From: Streptomyces sp. H27-H5
GTDB taxonomy: Bacteria; Actinomycetota; Actinomycetes; Streptomycetales; Streptomycetaceae
Direction: 5' to 3'
Assembly (NCBI RefSeq): GCF_026627505.1
Contig: NZ_JAPNLK010000005.1
Location: 1-64,000 of the forward strand
Length of the DNA stretch: 64,000 bases
Shown here: positions 37,479-45,064 of the stretch, one piece after another
Position numbering within the stretch: the first letter of the stretch is position 1
Layout: each line of letters opens with the position of its first letter
Translations under genes and position numbers: made by a program
Notes under the pieces: generated by a model
What the model was told of the DNA's origin: nothing
What the model saw: only the letters and a program-made list of their open reading frames with translations
Database searches by the model: none

Positions 37479-38407
37479 ACGGGGCGGAGATGACGGAGAT
37501 GAAGACACCGGCCGCCCTGTCGGTCTCCCCGGACCTCCCGTGGCTGGAGGAGCTCCAGGGCCGGACGGTGGTCGTCAAGTTCGGCGGCAACGCCATGATC
37601 GATCCCTCCCTGCACCGCACGTTCGCCCAGGACGTGGTGGAGCTGTGGCACGCGGGCCTGCGGCCCGTCGTCGTGCACGGCGGCGGACCCCAGATCAGCG
37701 CGCTGCTCGACCGGCTCGGTCTGGAGGTGCGTTTCGAGGCCGGGCTGCGCGTGACCACACCGGAGACGATGGATGTCGTGCGCATGGTGCTCACGGGCCA
37801 GGTCCAGCGCGAACTCGTCGGGGCCATCAACGCCCACGGGCCGTTCGCCGTGGGCATGTCCGGCGAGGACGCGCACACCATGACCGCCGTGCGGCGTCCG
37901 GCCTGGGTGGACGGCCGGTCGGTGGACATCGGCCTGGTCGGCGACGTGGTGGCCGTGGACGCCGCGACGATAGGCGCGCTGCTGGAGCAGGGCCGCATCC
38001 CCGTGGTGTCACCCGTCGCGCGCGGCGAGGACGGTCAGGTCTACAACGTCAACGCCGACCTGGCGGCGTCGGCCCTGGCCGTGGCCCTCGGGGCCGAGCG
38101 GCTGGTGATGATGACCGACGTCGAGGGGCTGTACGCGGACTGGCCGCACAGCGCCGAGGTGATAGATCGCCTGACGGCCGGTGAACTGGACGCACTGCTG
38201 CCCGAACTCGCGAGCGGCATGCTCCCGAAGATGGAGGGCTGCCTGCGTGCCGTACGCAACGGCGTCGCCAAGGCGCGCGTCATCGACGGCCGGGTGCCCC
38301 ACGCACTGCTGCGCGGTGTCTTCACGGAGGAAGGACCCGGCACCACGGTGGTGCCGGACGACGGACGCGGGCCCGAGGGGTCCGGCGGCAAGGAGGACGG
38401 CGCGTGA
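37475..38407 (+). CDS. argB: N-acetylglutamate kinase
   Basis: A 310-residue amino-acid-kinase-family protein that phosphorylates N-acetylglutamate. [12 protein letters not shown] (about residue 31) is the lysine-glycine phosphate loop. [18 protein letters not shown] (about 66) binds the substrate and nucleotide, and [31 protein letters not shown] (about 190-220) is the conserved nucleotide region. The GTG at 37475 overlaps the argJ stop; ATGs at 37490 and 37499 are alternative starts. Second enzyme of the ornithine pathway and coupled to argJ and argD. Confidence 0.94.
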   Translation: MNGAEMTEMKTPAALSVSPDLPWLEELQGRTVVVKFGGNAMIDPSLHRTFAQDVVELWHAGLRPVVVHGGGPQISALLDRLGLEVRFEAGLRVTTPETMDVVRMVLTGQVQRELVGAINAHGPFAVGMSGEDAHTMTAVRRPAWVDGRSVDIGLVGDVVAVDAATIGALLEQGRIPVVSPVARGEDGQVYNVNADLAASALAVALGAERLVMMTDVEGLYADWPHSAEVIDRLTAGELDALLPELASGMLPKMEGCLRAVRNGVAKARVIDGRVPHALLRGVFTEEGPGTTVVPDDGRGPEGSGGKEDGA

Positions 38408-39618
38408 CCGCCGACGGCACGACCCGGCTCACCGCCCGCTGGAGCGCGGTGATGATGGACACCTACGGCACGCCCCCGCTGGCCCTCGTCAGGGGTGAGG
38501 GCAGCACGGTGTGGGACGAGGACGGCCGCGCCTACACGGACTTCACCGGCGGAATCGCCGTCAACGCCCTCGGACACGCCCACCCGGCCCTGCTCTCGGC
38601 CGTCCGGGACCAGGTCGAACGACTCGGCCACGTGTCGAATCTGTTCGTCTCGCAACCGCCCGTCGCCCTGGCGGAACGGCTGCTGGCCCTGCTGGGCAGG
38701 CCGGGCCGGGTGTTCTTCGCGAACTCGGGCGCCGAGGCGGTCGAAGCCGCCTTCAAGATCGCCCGCCGGACCGGTCGGACACACGTGGTCGCGACGGAGG
38801 GAGGGTTCCACGGGCGCACCATGGGCGCGTTGGCGCTCACCGGCCAGCCGTCCAAGCGGGACCCGTTCCTGCCCCTGCCCGCCGAGGTCACGCACGTCCG
38901 CCACGGCGACACGGCGGCGCTCCGCGCGGCCGTCACGGAGCGCACCGCGGCCGTCTTCCTCGAACCGGTGCAGGGCGAGGCCGGAGTCGTCATGCCGCCC
39001 GAGGGGTACCTGCGGGCCGCCCGCGAGATCACCCGGGCCACGGGCAGCCTGCTCGTCCTGGACGAGGTGCAGACCGGGATCGGCCGCACCGGCCACTGGT
39101 TCGCGCACCAGGCCGAGCCGGGAGCGGAGCCCGACGTGATCACCTTGGCGAAGGGCCTGGGCGGTGGTCTGCCCATCGGCGCCACGGTAGCCTTCGGCGC
39201 CGCCGCCGAGCTGCTGACCCCCGGTCAGCACGGTTCCACCTTCGGCGGCAACCCGATCTGCTGCGCCGCCGGACTCGCCGTCCTGGACACCATCGAGAAG
39301 GAGGGGCTGCTCGCCCATGCCGTACGGGTGGGGGAGCGGCTCGGGAGCGGCATCGAGGGACTCGCCCACCCGCTGGTCCGAGAAGTGCGGGGCGCCGGGC
39401 TGCTCTTGGGCATCGCCCTCCACCGGCCGGTCGCCGCACGGGTCCAACGGGCGGCGCAGGACGACGGGTTCCTCGTGAACGCGGCCGGCGCGGACGTCGT
39501 ACGGCTCGCGCCCGCCCTGACCCTGCCCGAGGAGCGGGCCGATGCCCTGGTGGCGGCACTGCCCGCGATCCTCGACGCCGCGTACGACCACGACCACCCG
39601 GCACCCACCGGCACCTGA
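38404..39618 (+). CDS. argD: Acetylornithine aminotransferase
   Basis: A 404-residue class-III PLP aminotransferase that converts N-acetylglutamate semialdehyde to N-acetylornithine. Seen: [15 protein letters not shown], the PLP-phosphate contact [16 protein letters not shown] near 115, FHGRTMGAL near 140, the Asp in [14 protein letters not shown] near 220 and the PLP lysine in [15 protein letters not shown] near 250. GTG start overlaps the argB stop by 4 bp. With ArgJ and ArgB it covers steps 1/5, 2 and 4; the step-3 enzyme ArgC is not in the window. It is convergent with a MerR gene, 20 bp apart. Confidence 0.94.
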   Translation: MTADGTTRLTARWSAVMMDTYGTPPLALVRGEGSTVWDEDGRAYTDFTGGIAVNALGHAHPALLSAVRDQVERLGHVSNLFVSQPPVALAERLLALLGRPGRVFFANSGAEAVEAAFKIARRTGRTHVVATEGGFHGRTMGALALTGQPSKRDPFLPLPAEVTHVRHGDTAALRAAVTERTAAVFLEPVQGEAGVVMPPEGYLRAAREITRATGSLLVLDEVQTGIGRTGHWFAHQAEPGAEPDVITLAKGLGGGLPIGATVAFGAAAELLTPGQHGSTFGGNPICCAAGLAVLDTIEKEGLLAHAVRVGERLGSGIEGLAHPLVREVRGAGLLLGIALHRPVAARVQRAAQDDGFLVNAAGADVVRLAPALTLPEERADALVAALPAILDAAYDHDHPAPTGT

Positions 39619-39638
39619 CTGATCCGGTACCACGCCGA

Positions 39639-40574
39639 CTAGGGCCTGTCCCCGGAAGCGGGTGACTCCCGGGCGGTGAGTTCCTCGGCCAGTTCCATGC
39701 AGCGCAGGCGGGCCGGGGAGAAGTCGTAGGGCATCTTTCCGATGGCTTCGAATGCGCTCATGGACCCCTGCCCCCTGCCAGAGCTGTGGCCGTCCTGGTC
39801 CTCGTCCTCACCCTCATCAGCGGTAGCGGGGTCGGGGTCGGGGTGCAAGGCGTCCCAGGAGTCGAAGAGCGCATCGTCGCTCCGCGCCAGGCCGGAATCC
39901 TCGATGACGGCTTGCAGCACCGTTTCGAAGGAGTGCCGTTCGGCAGCCACCCGGGACACGCGGGGGTCATCGACGTCGATCGTGTCGTCGAGTGCCTCCT
40001 CGGCGGCATCCACACGGTCGGATTCCTCCCGCAGTTCCGGGTGGGTGGCCAGGGCGATGAAACGGGTGGCCTGGACGGCCGCACCGAGCGGGCCGAAAAT
40101 CCGCTCGGTGACCAGCAGGCTGTCCAGGTCCGCCTGGCGCAGGGAGCCCTCGGGCAGGCTCTTGAGGCGGCCGGTGACGAAGTCGGAGAGCAGGCCCATC
40201 CTGCTGCCTTCGACGCGCATGCGCCGCACGGCGGTCCGCTGCCGCCGCAGCTCTGCTTCCTGGGCGACGAGGGCCTCCTCCAGCCGCACCAGGATGCGCG
40301 CGATGCCGTGGTCGCCGGCGGCACCTGCGGAAGCCGTGTCGGCGAAGGCGTCACGGATGTCGTCCAGGGCAACCCCGGCGTCGGCCATCTTGCGGATCCA
40401 CAGGAGCCGGATCATGTCGTCGTAGCCGTAGCGGCGGCGGTCGTCACCGCCCCGCTCGGGCTCGGGGAGCAGACCGATCTCGTGGTAGTGACGGATCGCC
40501 CGCGGTGTGGTGCCGACGAAGGCCGCCGCGTCGCCGATCTTCACCTGGCGCGGCGGGATGAAGGACGAGTACAT
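39639..40574 (-). CDS. MerR-family transcriptional regulator
   Basis: A 311-residue MerR-type regulator. The N-terminal winged helix contains VKIGDAAAFVGTTPRAIRHYHEIGLLPEPER, followed by RRRYGYDDMIRLLWIRKM. A coiled-coil-like helix spans residues about 95-130 (LVRLEEALVAQEAELRRQRTAVRRM), and a longer helical C-terminal domain has an acidic patch (about 265-280). MerR proteins usually act on a nearby promoter containing a 19-bp spacer; no such palindrome was found here. I chose the ATG at 40574 because the open frame beyond it is low-complexity. It lies between argD and the GNAT gene, on the same strand as the latter. A role in ornithine supply is possible but unproven. Confidence 0.85.
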   Translation of the reverse strand: MYSSFIPPRQVKIGDAAAFVGTTPRAIRHYHEIGLLPEPERGGDDRRRYGYDDMIRLLWIRKMADAGVALDDIRDAFADTASAGAAGDHGIARILVRLEEALVAQEAELRRQRTAVRRMRVEGSRMGLLSDFVTGRLKSLPEGSLRQADLDSLLVTERIFGPLGAAVQATRFIALATHPELREESDRVDAAEEALDDTIDVDDPRVSRVAAERHSFETVLQAVIEDSGLARSDDALFDSWDALHPDPDPATADEGEDEDQDGHSSGRGQGSMSAFEAIGKMPYDFSPARLRCMELAEELTARESPASGDRP

Positions 40575-40826
40575 GAGCGGGGCCTTCCTCGGTGGGGCGG
40601 GACACGAGTCCACCGGACCACATGCCGCTACGGAAGGTGCAACTCCAGGCACTGCGCCCGGCATCCACGCCAGGAGACGCGTGCCCGGACCGCCGCCTCG
40701 AACCACACCGCGCGTGTGCCGATCCGGGCCCCACACCTCGACGCCGCCATCTCCGGAGCGGTCCGTACGCCGTCATCCGGCACGGCAGCCGCCAAGTCCC
40801 GTACCGGCTGCGGATCTCGCCGGTGC
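40575..40826. other. Gap between GNAT and MerR genes
   Basis: A 252-bp stretch between two genes on the same strand. No convincing gene, iron box or hairpin was seen. It is long enough to hold the MerR promoter. Confidence 0.45.
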
Positions 40827-41342
40827 CTACAGGGCGCGCGACAGGACGTGCGCGTTGCGTCCGGGGTCCAGGGATCGCGCCCAGGCGGTCGGCGCCAGGC
40901 TCGGGCTGGTCGGGACGAATCCGTGGCGCAGGAAGAGACGGCCACTGCCCGTCGTCGCCGTGAACAGCGTCGCCATCGAGCGGGCGCGCGCCGCGGCGAA
41001 CGCCGCGTGCAGCAGGCGGGCACCCATGCCCGTGCCCTGCCGGTGGCCCGCGACGCAGAAGTTGTACAACACGCCGGCGGCGGAGTGTTCACGCAGCGCG
41101 AGGCAGCCTTCGAGGGTCCCGTCGGGGGCTTGGGCGACGAGGAAGTCGGACGCCCGCGAGAGGTAGAGGGAGAGGGGGCGCTCACGCAGCGCCCCCGCGC
41201 GGACGAACGGCCACGAGAGGGCGGCGAGTTCGGGGCCTTCGTCCCGGTGCGCCGGTCGTACGGAGAAGTCGGGGGCGTCGCGGCGCCGGGTGGCGGTGGC
41301 GCGGGGCGACGGCGCGGCGGCGGGCAGCGTGGCCGTGGGCAA
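40827..41342 (-). CDS. GNAT acetyltransferase, possible short ArgA (N-acetylglutamate synthase)
   Basis: A 171-residue GNAT. After a 25-residue flexible N-terminus comes SVRPAHRDEGPELAAL, then DFLVAQAPDGTLEGCLAL (beta4) and the acetyl-CoA loop HRQGTGMGARLLHAAF near residue 102, then FLRHGFVPTS near 139. The order, including the early LSLYLSRASDFLVA segment and the closing GRNAHVLSRAL, resembles the short actinobacterial ArgA proteins that make N-acetylglutamate. That identity is inferred from pattern memory. The TTG start has AGGAAGG about 7 bp upstream. An iron box lies 97 bp upstream. Near argJBD it could prime the ornithine route. Any other small GNAT acceptor is possible. Confidence 0.65.
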   Translation of the reverse strand: MPTATLPAAAPSPRATATRRRDAPDFSVRPAHRDEGPELAALSWPFVRAGALRERPLSLYLSRASDFLVAQAPDGTLEGCLALREHSAAGVLYNFCVAGHRQGTGMGARLLHAAFAAARARSMATLFTATTGSGRLFLRHGFVPTSPSLAPTAWARSLDPGRNAHVLSRAL

Positions 41343-41438
41343 GGTGTTCCTTCCTCGGTTCCGCCGTGCGCGGTCTGGGGGCGTCCGGACGGAGTCCAGG
41401 ACGCCGGATCGTCGCGGACCCCCGGCGGAACAGTCGAA

Positions 41439-41457
41439 GTAAGGTTAGCCTTACCCA
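41439..41457 (-). promoter_or_regulatory. Iron box for the GNAT gene
   Basis: GTAAGGTTAGCCTTACCCA contains the palindrome-like core GTAAGGTTAGCCTTAC and fits the DmdR/IdeR pattern in spacing, with fewer matches than the argJ box. It is 97 bp upstream of the GNAT start and has no other plausible client in this orientation. Confidence 0.7.
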
Positions 41458-41600
41458 GGCGATTGAGCCAAGCCGGCCCGTGCCGACGGCACGGACCGCC
41501 GCGCGGCCGGGAACGGGTGGAGAACCGCGTCCGGGTCGGCGGCGGTCCCGCGGAGATCCCGGTCACGGCCCCTGCCCCCCGCGATCGAGGAGAGCCGGAA

Positions 41601-41622
41601 GGGGCGGCCGCCGGGCCGCCCT
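41601..41622 (-). terminator. Hairpin terminator after the MFS gene
   Basis: A perfect 8-bp stem GGGCGGCC/GGCCGCCC with a GCCG loop lies 21 bp downstream of the MFS stop, read on the minus strand. It separates that transcript from the iron-controlled GNAT promoter. Confidence 0.55.
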
Positions 41623-41642
41623 CCGACTCCGCCCGGCGTGGT

Positions 41643-43100
41643 TCACGCGGCGGGACCGGCCGGACCCGGCAGAGCCGAAGCACGGGCGGCCTTCGTGCCC
41701 AGGCCCAGACCCAGCGCCACCAGAACCGCCGCCGCGATGACGATCGCCGCGTCGACCGCGAGCACCAGACGGGTTCCGTCGAAGAGCGAGGGACCGGTGG
41801 TGGCGAGGACGCCGAGCAGCGGGATCCCGATGGTGATCCCGACCTGCTGGGTGGTGGTGACCAGGCCGGTGGCCAGGCCCTGTTCCGCGTCGCGCACCCC
41901 GCTCGTCACGGTGACCCCGTACGAGATGATCGCGCCGAGGTGGCACATGCTGGCCAGCGATACGGCGACGGTCGCCAACAGCGCGCCCGAACCCGTGCCC
42001 ACGGCGAGCAGCGCCGCGGTGAACACGCCCTGCCCGAACAGCGAGGCGACCAGCGTGCGTCGGGCGCCGAACCGTCCGATGACCCGGGGCGCGTACGAGC
42101 CGGCGAGCACCGACGCGAGGCCCTGGACCCCGAACACCAGACCCGTCAGGAACGCCGACAGGTGCAGGGTCTCCTGGAGGTACAGGGTCAGAACGAAGAC
42201 GACCGTGGACATCATCGAGAAGGTCACCAGCCCGCCGAGGTTGCCCCAGGCCACCGTGCGCCGCTTGAGCATCGGCAGGGAGACGAGCGGGGCGGCGGAC
42301 CTGGACTCCACCACGACGAAGGCGACGAGCAGGAGCGGACCGGCGATCAGCGTCACCCAGACGTCCGCGCCGTGGAAACCACGCTGGGCGGCCGTGGACA
42401 GGGCGTAGATCAGGGCGAGCAGCCCGCCGGTGACCGTGACCGCCCCCGGCACGTCCAGGCGCGGCCGCTCGGGAGTGCGGGACTCGGGCAGCAGGCGCGG
42501 GGCGACGGCGAGCACGACGACCGACGCCGCGGCGAGCAGCCCCATCGTGGACCGCCAGCCCAACGTGTCCGTCATGACGCCGCCGAGCACCATGCCGACC
42601 GTGAAGCCGAGCGAGAGCAGGGTGCCGGAGATGCCGAGCGCCTTGTCGCGCAGCGGGCCCTCGGGGAAGGTCGTCGTCAGCAGGGACATGCCCGTCGGCA
42701 CGATGACCGCCGCGCCGAGGCCTTGGAGCACGCGGCCGGTCAGGAAGGACGCCGGGTCCCAGGCGAGAGTGGTGAGCAGCGAGGCGGCGCCGAAGAGCGC
42801 GAGCCCGGTGAGGAAGAGCCTCTTGCGTCCGTGGAGATCGGCGATCCGGCCGAAGAGCAGCAGGAAGCCCCCGGAGGGGAGCGCGAACGCGGTGACCGCC
42901 CACTGCAAGGCGGACGGGCTCAGGCCCAGGTCCTTGCCGAGGACCGGCAGGGCGACGTTCAGCACGGAGAAGTCGAGCGCCACCATGAACTGGGCGGCGC
43001 ACAGGACGAAGAGGACGAGTCTGGCCCGGCCGGTGAGCCGGTCGCTCCCCTCGGCGGCCGACTGCGGCCCGGTGAGCGTGGTGTGTGTGTCGATTGCCAT
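41643..43100 (-). CDS. MFS multidrug transporter (DHA2-type, 14 helices)
   Basis: A 485-residue major-facilitator drug:proton antiporter. The first helix (FVLCAAQFMVALDFSVLNVALP) carries the D-x-x-V-x-N-V-A-L-P motif of DHA2 pumps. The loop-2/3 motif is GRIADLHGRKRLFLTG and the antiporter motif C-like stretch is SLGFTVGMVLGG. About 14 hydrophobic segments are evident. It exports a small toxic or signalling compound of unknown identity. Start ATG at 43100; the longer upstream reading is non-homologous. It is divergent from an XRE regulator across an 88-bp region with an inverted repeat, so induction by the pump substrate is likely. Confidence 0.9.
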   Translation of the reverse strand: MAIDTHTTLTGPQSAAEGSDRLTGRARLVLFVLCAAQFMVALDFSVLNVALPVLGKDLGLSPSALQWAVTAFALPSGGFLLLFGRIADLHGRKRLFLTGLALFGAASLLTTLAWDPASFLTGRVLQGLGAAVIVPTGMSLLTTTFPEGPLRDKALGISGTLLSLGFTVGMVLGGVMTDTLGWRSTMGLLAAASVVVLAVAPRLLPESRTPERPRLDVPGAVTVTGGLLALIYALSTAAQRGFHGADVWVTLIAGPLLLVAFVVVESRSAAPLVSLPMLKRRTVAWGNLGGLVTFSMMSTVVFVLTLYLQETLHLSAFLTGLVFGVQGLASVLAGSYAPRVIGRFGARRTLVASLFGQGVFTAALLAVGTGSGALLATVAVSLASMCHLGAIISYGVTVTSGVRDAEQGLATGLVTTTQQVGITIGIPLLGVLATTGPSLFDGTRLVLAVDAAIVIAAAVLVALGLGLGTKAARASALPGPAGPAA

Positions 43101-43153
43101 GACCACACCCTCGCCGCCCGGGAATGCCCGTGGAGAGTGGGAACTTATCCTGT

Positions 43154-43167
43154 TGGTGGCACCACCA
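43154..43167. promoter_or_regulatory. Inverted-repeat operator candidate
   Basis: TGGTGG-CA-CCACCA sits in the 88-bp divergent region between the MFS and XRE genes, 22 bp before the regulator start. It is a plausible binding site of the XRE protein. Confidence 0.5.
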
Positions 43168-43188
43168 GGGTGCCGACAGGGGGAGTCC

Positions 43189-44061
43189 GTGGCCACACCG
43201 TTCGACAAGCACCGCCGTTCCGAGCTGCGCGAGTTCCTGATGAGCCGGCGGGCCCGGATCACCCCGGCGGTGGCCGGACTGCCGGACGGCGGGGCCCGCC
43301 GCCGCACCCCCGGGCTGCGCAGGGAGGAGGTCGCCGTCCTCGCCGGGGTCGGGGTCTCCTGGTACCAGTGGCTGGAGCAGGGCCGTGACATCACCGTCTC
43401 CCCTCAGGTCCTCGACGCGGTGGCCCGGGTCCTCAGGCTGACCAGCGCCGAACGCCGGCACCTGTACGTGCTGGCCGGGCTCAATCCGCCCGTTCTCGAA
43501 GTGGCGGCGGCCGACCGGGACATGTGCCACGGGCTGAAGCGGTTGATCGACGCGTGGATGCCGTTCCCCGCGCACATCATGGACGTCTACTGGAACACCG
43601 TGATGTACAACGACGCGGCCGCCCTGGTGCTCGGCATGCGCCCGGAGATCGTGCAGAACTGCCTGATCGCCTTCTTCACCGACCCCCTCTACCGGGCCCG
43701 TTCCAAGCACTGGGAGGAAGTCGCCTGCCACGTCGTCGCCCAGTTCCGGGCGGCGTGCTCGGAGTGCCCCGACGACGAGGGGTTCCGCTCGGTCGTGGAG
43801 GAGGCCAAGGAGGCCAGCCCGGAGTTCACCGAGCTGTGGGAGCGGCGGGACATCCGGCCCGGCGGACTGCTCCGCAAGGAGATCGAGCACCCCGTCGTGG
43901 GCGCGCTCTTCTTCGAGTCGACCCAACTGCGCGTTCCGGCCCGCCCCGACCTGGGGATCGTCCTGCACACCCCGCTGCCGGAGGCGGCCACGGCGGAGAA
44001 GCTGGACTGGCTGACGTCGCCGGAGGGGCGGCGGGGGGTCATGTACCCGCTCGCGGGCTGA
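43189..44061 (+). CDS. XRE-family regulator (MmyB-like)
   Basis: A 290-residue regulator. The N-terminal helix-turn-helix (LREFLMSRRARITP ... RRRTPGLRREEVAVLAGVGVSWYQWLEQGRDITVSPQVLDAVARVL) is the pattern of MmyB-like proteins. The C-terminal PAS-like ligand domain begins at about residue 100 (LIDAWMPFPAHIMDVYWNTVMYNDAA). Such regulators are normally next to oxidoreductases or exporters and often bind fatty-acid-like ligands. GTG start with GGGGGAG upstream. It is divergent from the MFS pump, its probable target. Confidence 0.9.
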   Translation: MATPFDKHRRSELREFLMSRRARITPAVAGLPDGGARRRTPGLRREEVAVLAGVGVSWYQWLEQGRDITVSPQVLDAVARVLRLTSAERRHLYVLAGLNPPVLEVAAADRDMCHGLKRLIDAWMPFPAHIMDVYWNTVMYNDAAALVLGMRPEIVQNCLIAFFTDPLYRARSKHWEEVACHVVAQFRAACSECPDDEGFRSVVEEAKEASPEFTELWERRDIRPGGLLRKEIEHPVVGALFFESTQLRVPARPDLGIVLHTPLPEAATAEKLDWLTSPEGRRGVMYPLAG

Positions 44062-44146
44062 GCCCCCGCCCGGGCCCGCGTCCTATGATGCGGACGGACG
44101 TTCCACGAGGAGACTCTCGCGCACGACGAGCGGCGGAGGTGTCGAG

Positions 44147-45037
44147 ATGGCGACGAGCGGCGCACCCGATCCCGGGCTGTACGGCCCCGGATCCGTCACC
44201 TGGCAGTGCCACGGGGACCCGATGATGTGGATCGCCGGGGTCCGCGCACTGTACCTCCAGGCCCTGCACCCGCTCGCGGTCCGCGGGGTCATGGAGAACA
44301 GCGACTTCCGGCGGGACGCGTGGGGCCGGCTGCTGCGCACCGCCGACTTCGTCGGCACCCTCACCTACGGGACCACCGAGGCCGCGGAGCACGCCGGCGC
44401 CCGGGTGCGCGGGATCCACCGGAAACTGTCCGCCACGGACCTCGCCACCGGCGCGCGGGTCCCGGTGGACGACCCGGGGCTGCTGCTGTGGGTGCACTGC
44501 GCGCAGATCGACAGCTTCCTGCACGTCCTGCGCCGCTCGGGCCTTCCCCTCACCGCCGACCAGGCCGACCGGTACGTGGACGAGAACCGCGTCAACGCCC
44601 GCCTCGTCGGGTTGGACCCCGCCGAGGTCCCCGCCGACACCACCGCCCTCGCGGCCTACTTCGAACGGATCCGGCCGGAACTCGCGGCCGGCCCCGACGC
44701 GCGGGCCGTGGACGACTTCCTGCGGGGCCCGCCCGTCCATCCCCTCCTCGTGCCTGGCCGAAACCTGCTGTGGCGCCCCCTGGCCGGGCTCGCCTACGGA
44801 TCGCTCCCCGGATACGCGCACCGGCTGTACGGCAGACCCGCCCCCGCCCCACGAGTCGTCACCCGTCACCTGCGTCTCACCGGACGCGTCCTGCGCGGCA
44901 TTCCCGCAGGTCTGCGTTGGCAACTCCCACCAGGTCACATCTTGAAAGCGATGCGTCGCATGGGCCCCGATACCCGCCCCTCGGCGTACACACTGCGTAG
45001 GTCAGCGGCCATACTGGACTGGCCGGGGAGGGCGTAG
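44147..45037 (+). CDS. Oxygenase MpaB-family protein (DUF2236)
   Basis: A 296-residue protein of the MpaB/DUF2236 (latex-clearing-protein-like) superfamily. The N-terminus contains WQCHGDPMMWIAGVRALYLQALHPLAVRGVMENS (about residues 20-55), and LLLWVHCAQIDSFLHVL follows near 115. The family includes heme-dependent oxygenases with His ligands, and several candidate His lie in those segments. No signal peptide is seen. The ATG has GGAGGTG just upstream. It is followed by a Ser/Thr kinase after 27 bp and an oxidoreductase overlapping that; these look like one operon. The substrate is unknown. Confidence 0.82.
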   Translation: MATSGAPDPGLYGPGSVTWQCHGDPMMWIAGVRALYLQALHPLAVRGVMENSDFRRDAWGRLLRTADFVGTLTYGTTEAAEHAGARVRGIHRKLSATDLATGARVPVDDPGLLLWVHCAQIDSFLHVLRRSGLPLTADQADRYVDENRVNARLVGLDPAEVPADTTALAAYFERIRPELAAGPDARAVDDFLRGPPVHPLLVPGRNLLWRPLAGLAYGSLPGYAHRLYGRPAPAPRVVTRHLRLTGRVLRGIPAGLRWQLPPGHILKAMRRMGPDTRPSAYTLRRSAAILDWPGRA

Positions 45038-45064
45038 CACGACACACGGGGGCGGCTTCAAGAC

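Noticed and set aside
39786..43388. Long plus-strand frame over the MerR, GNAT and MFS genes
   Set aside because: The minus strand holds three recognisable proteins there; the plus frame is low-complexity shadow.
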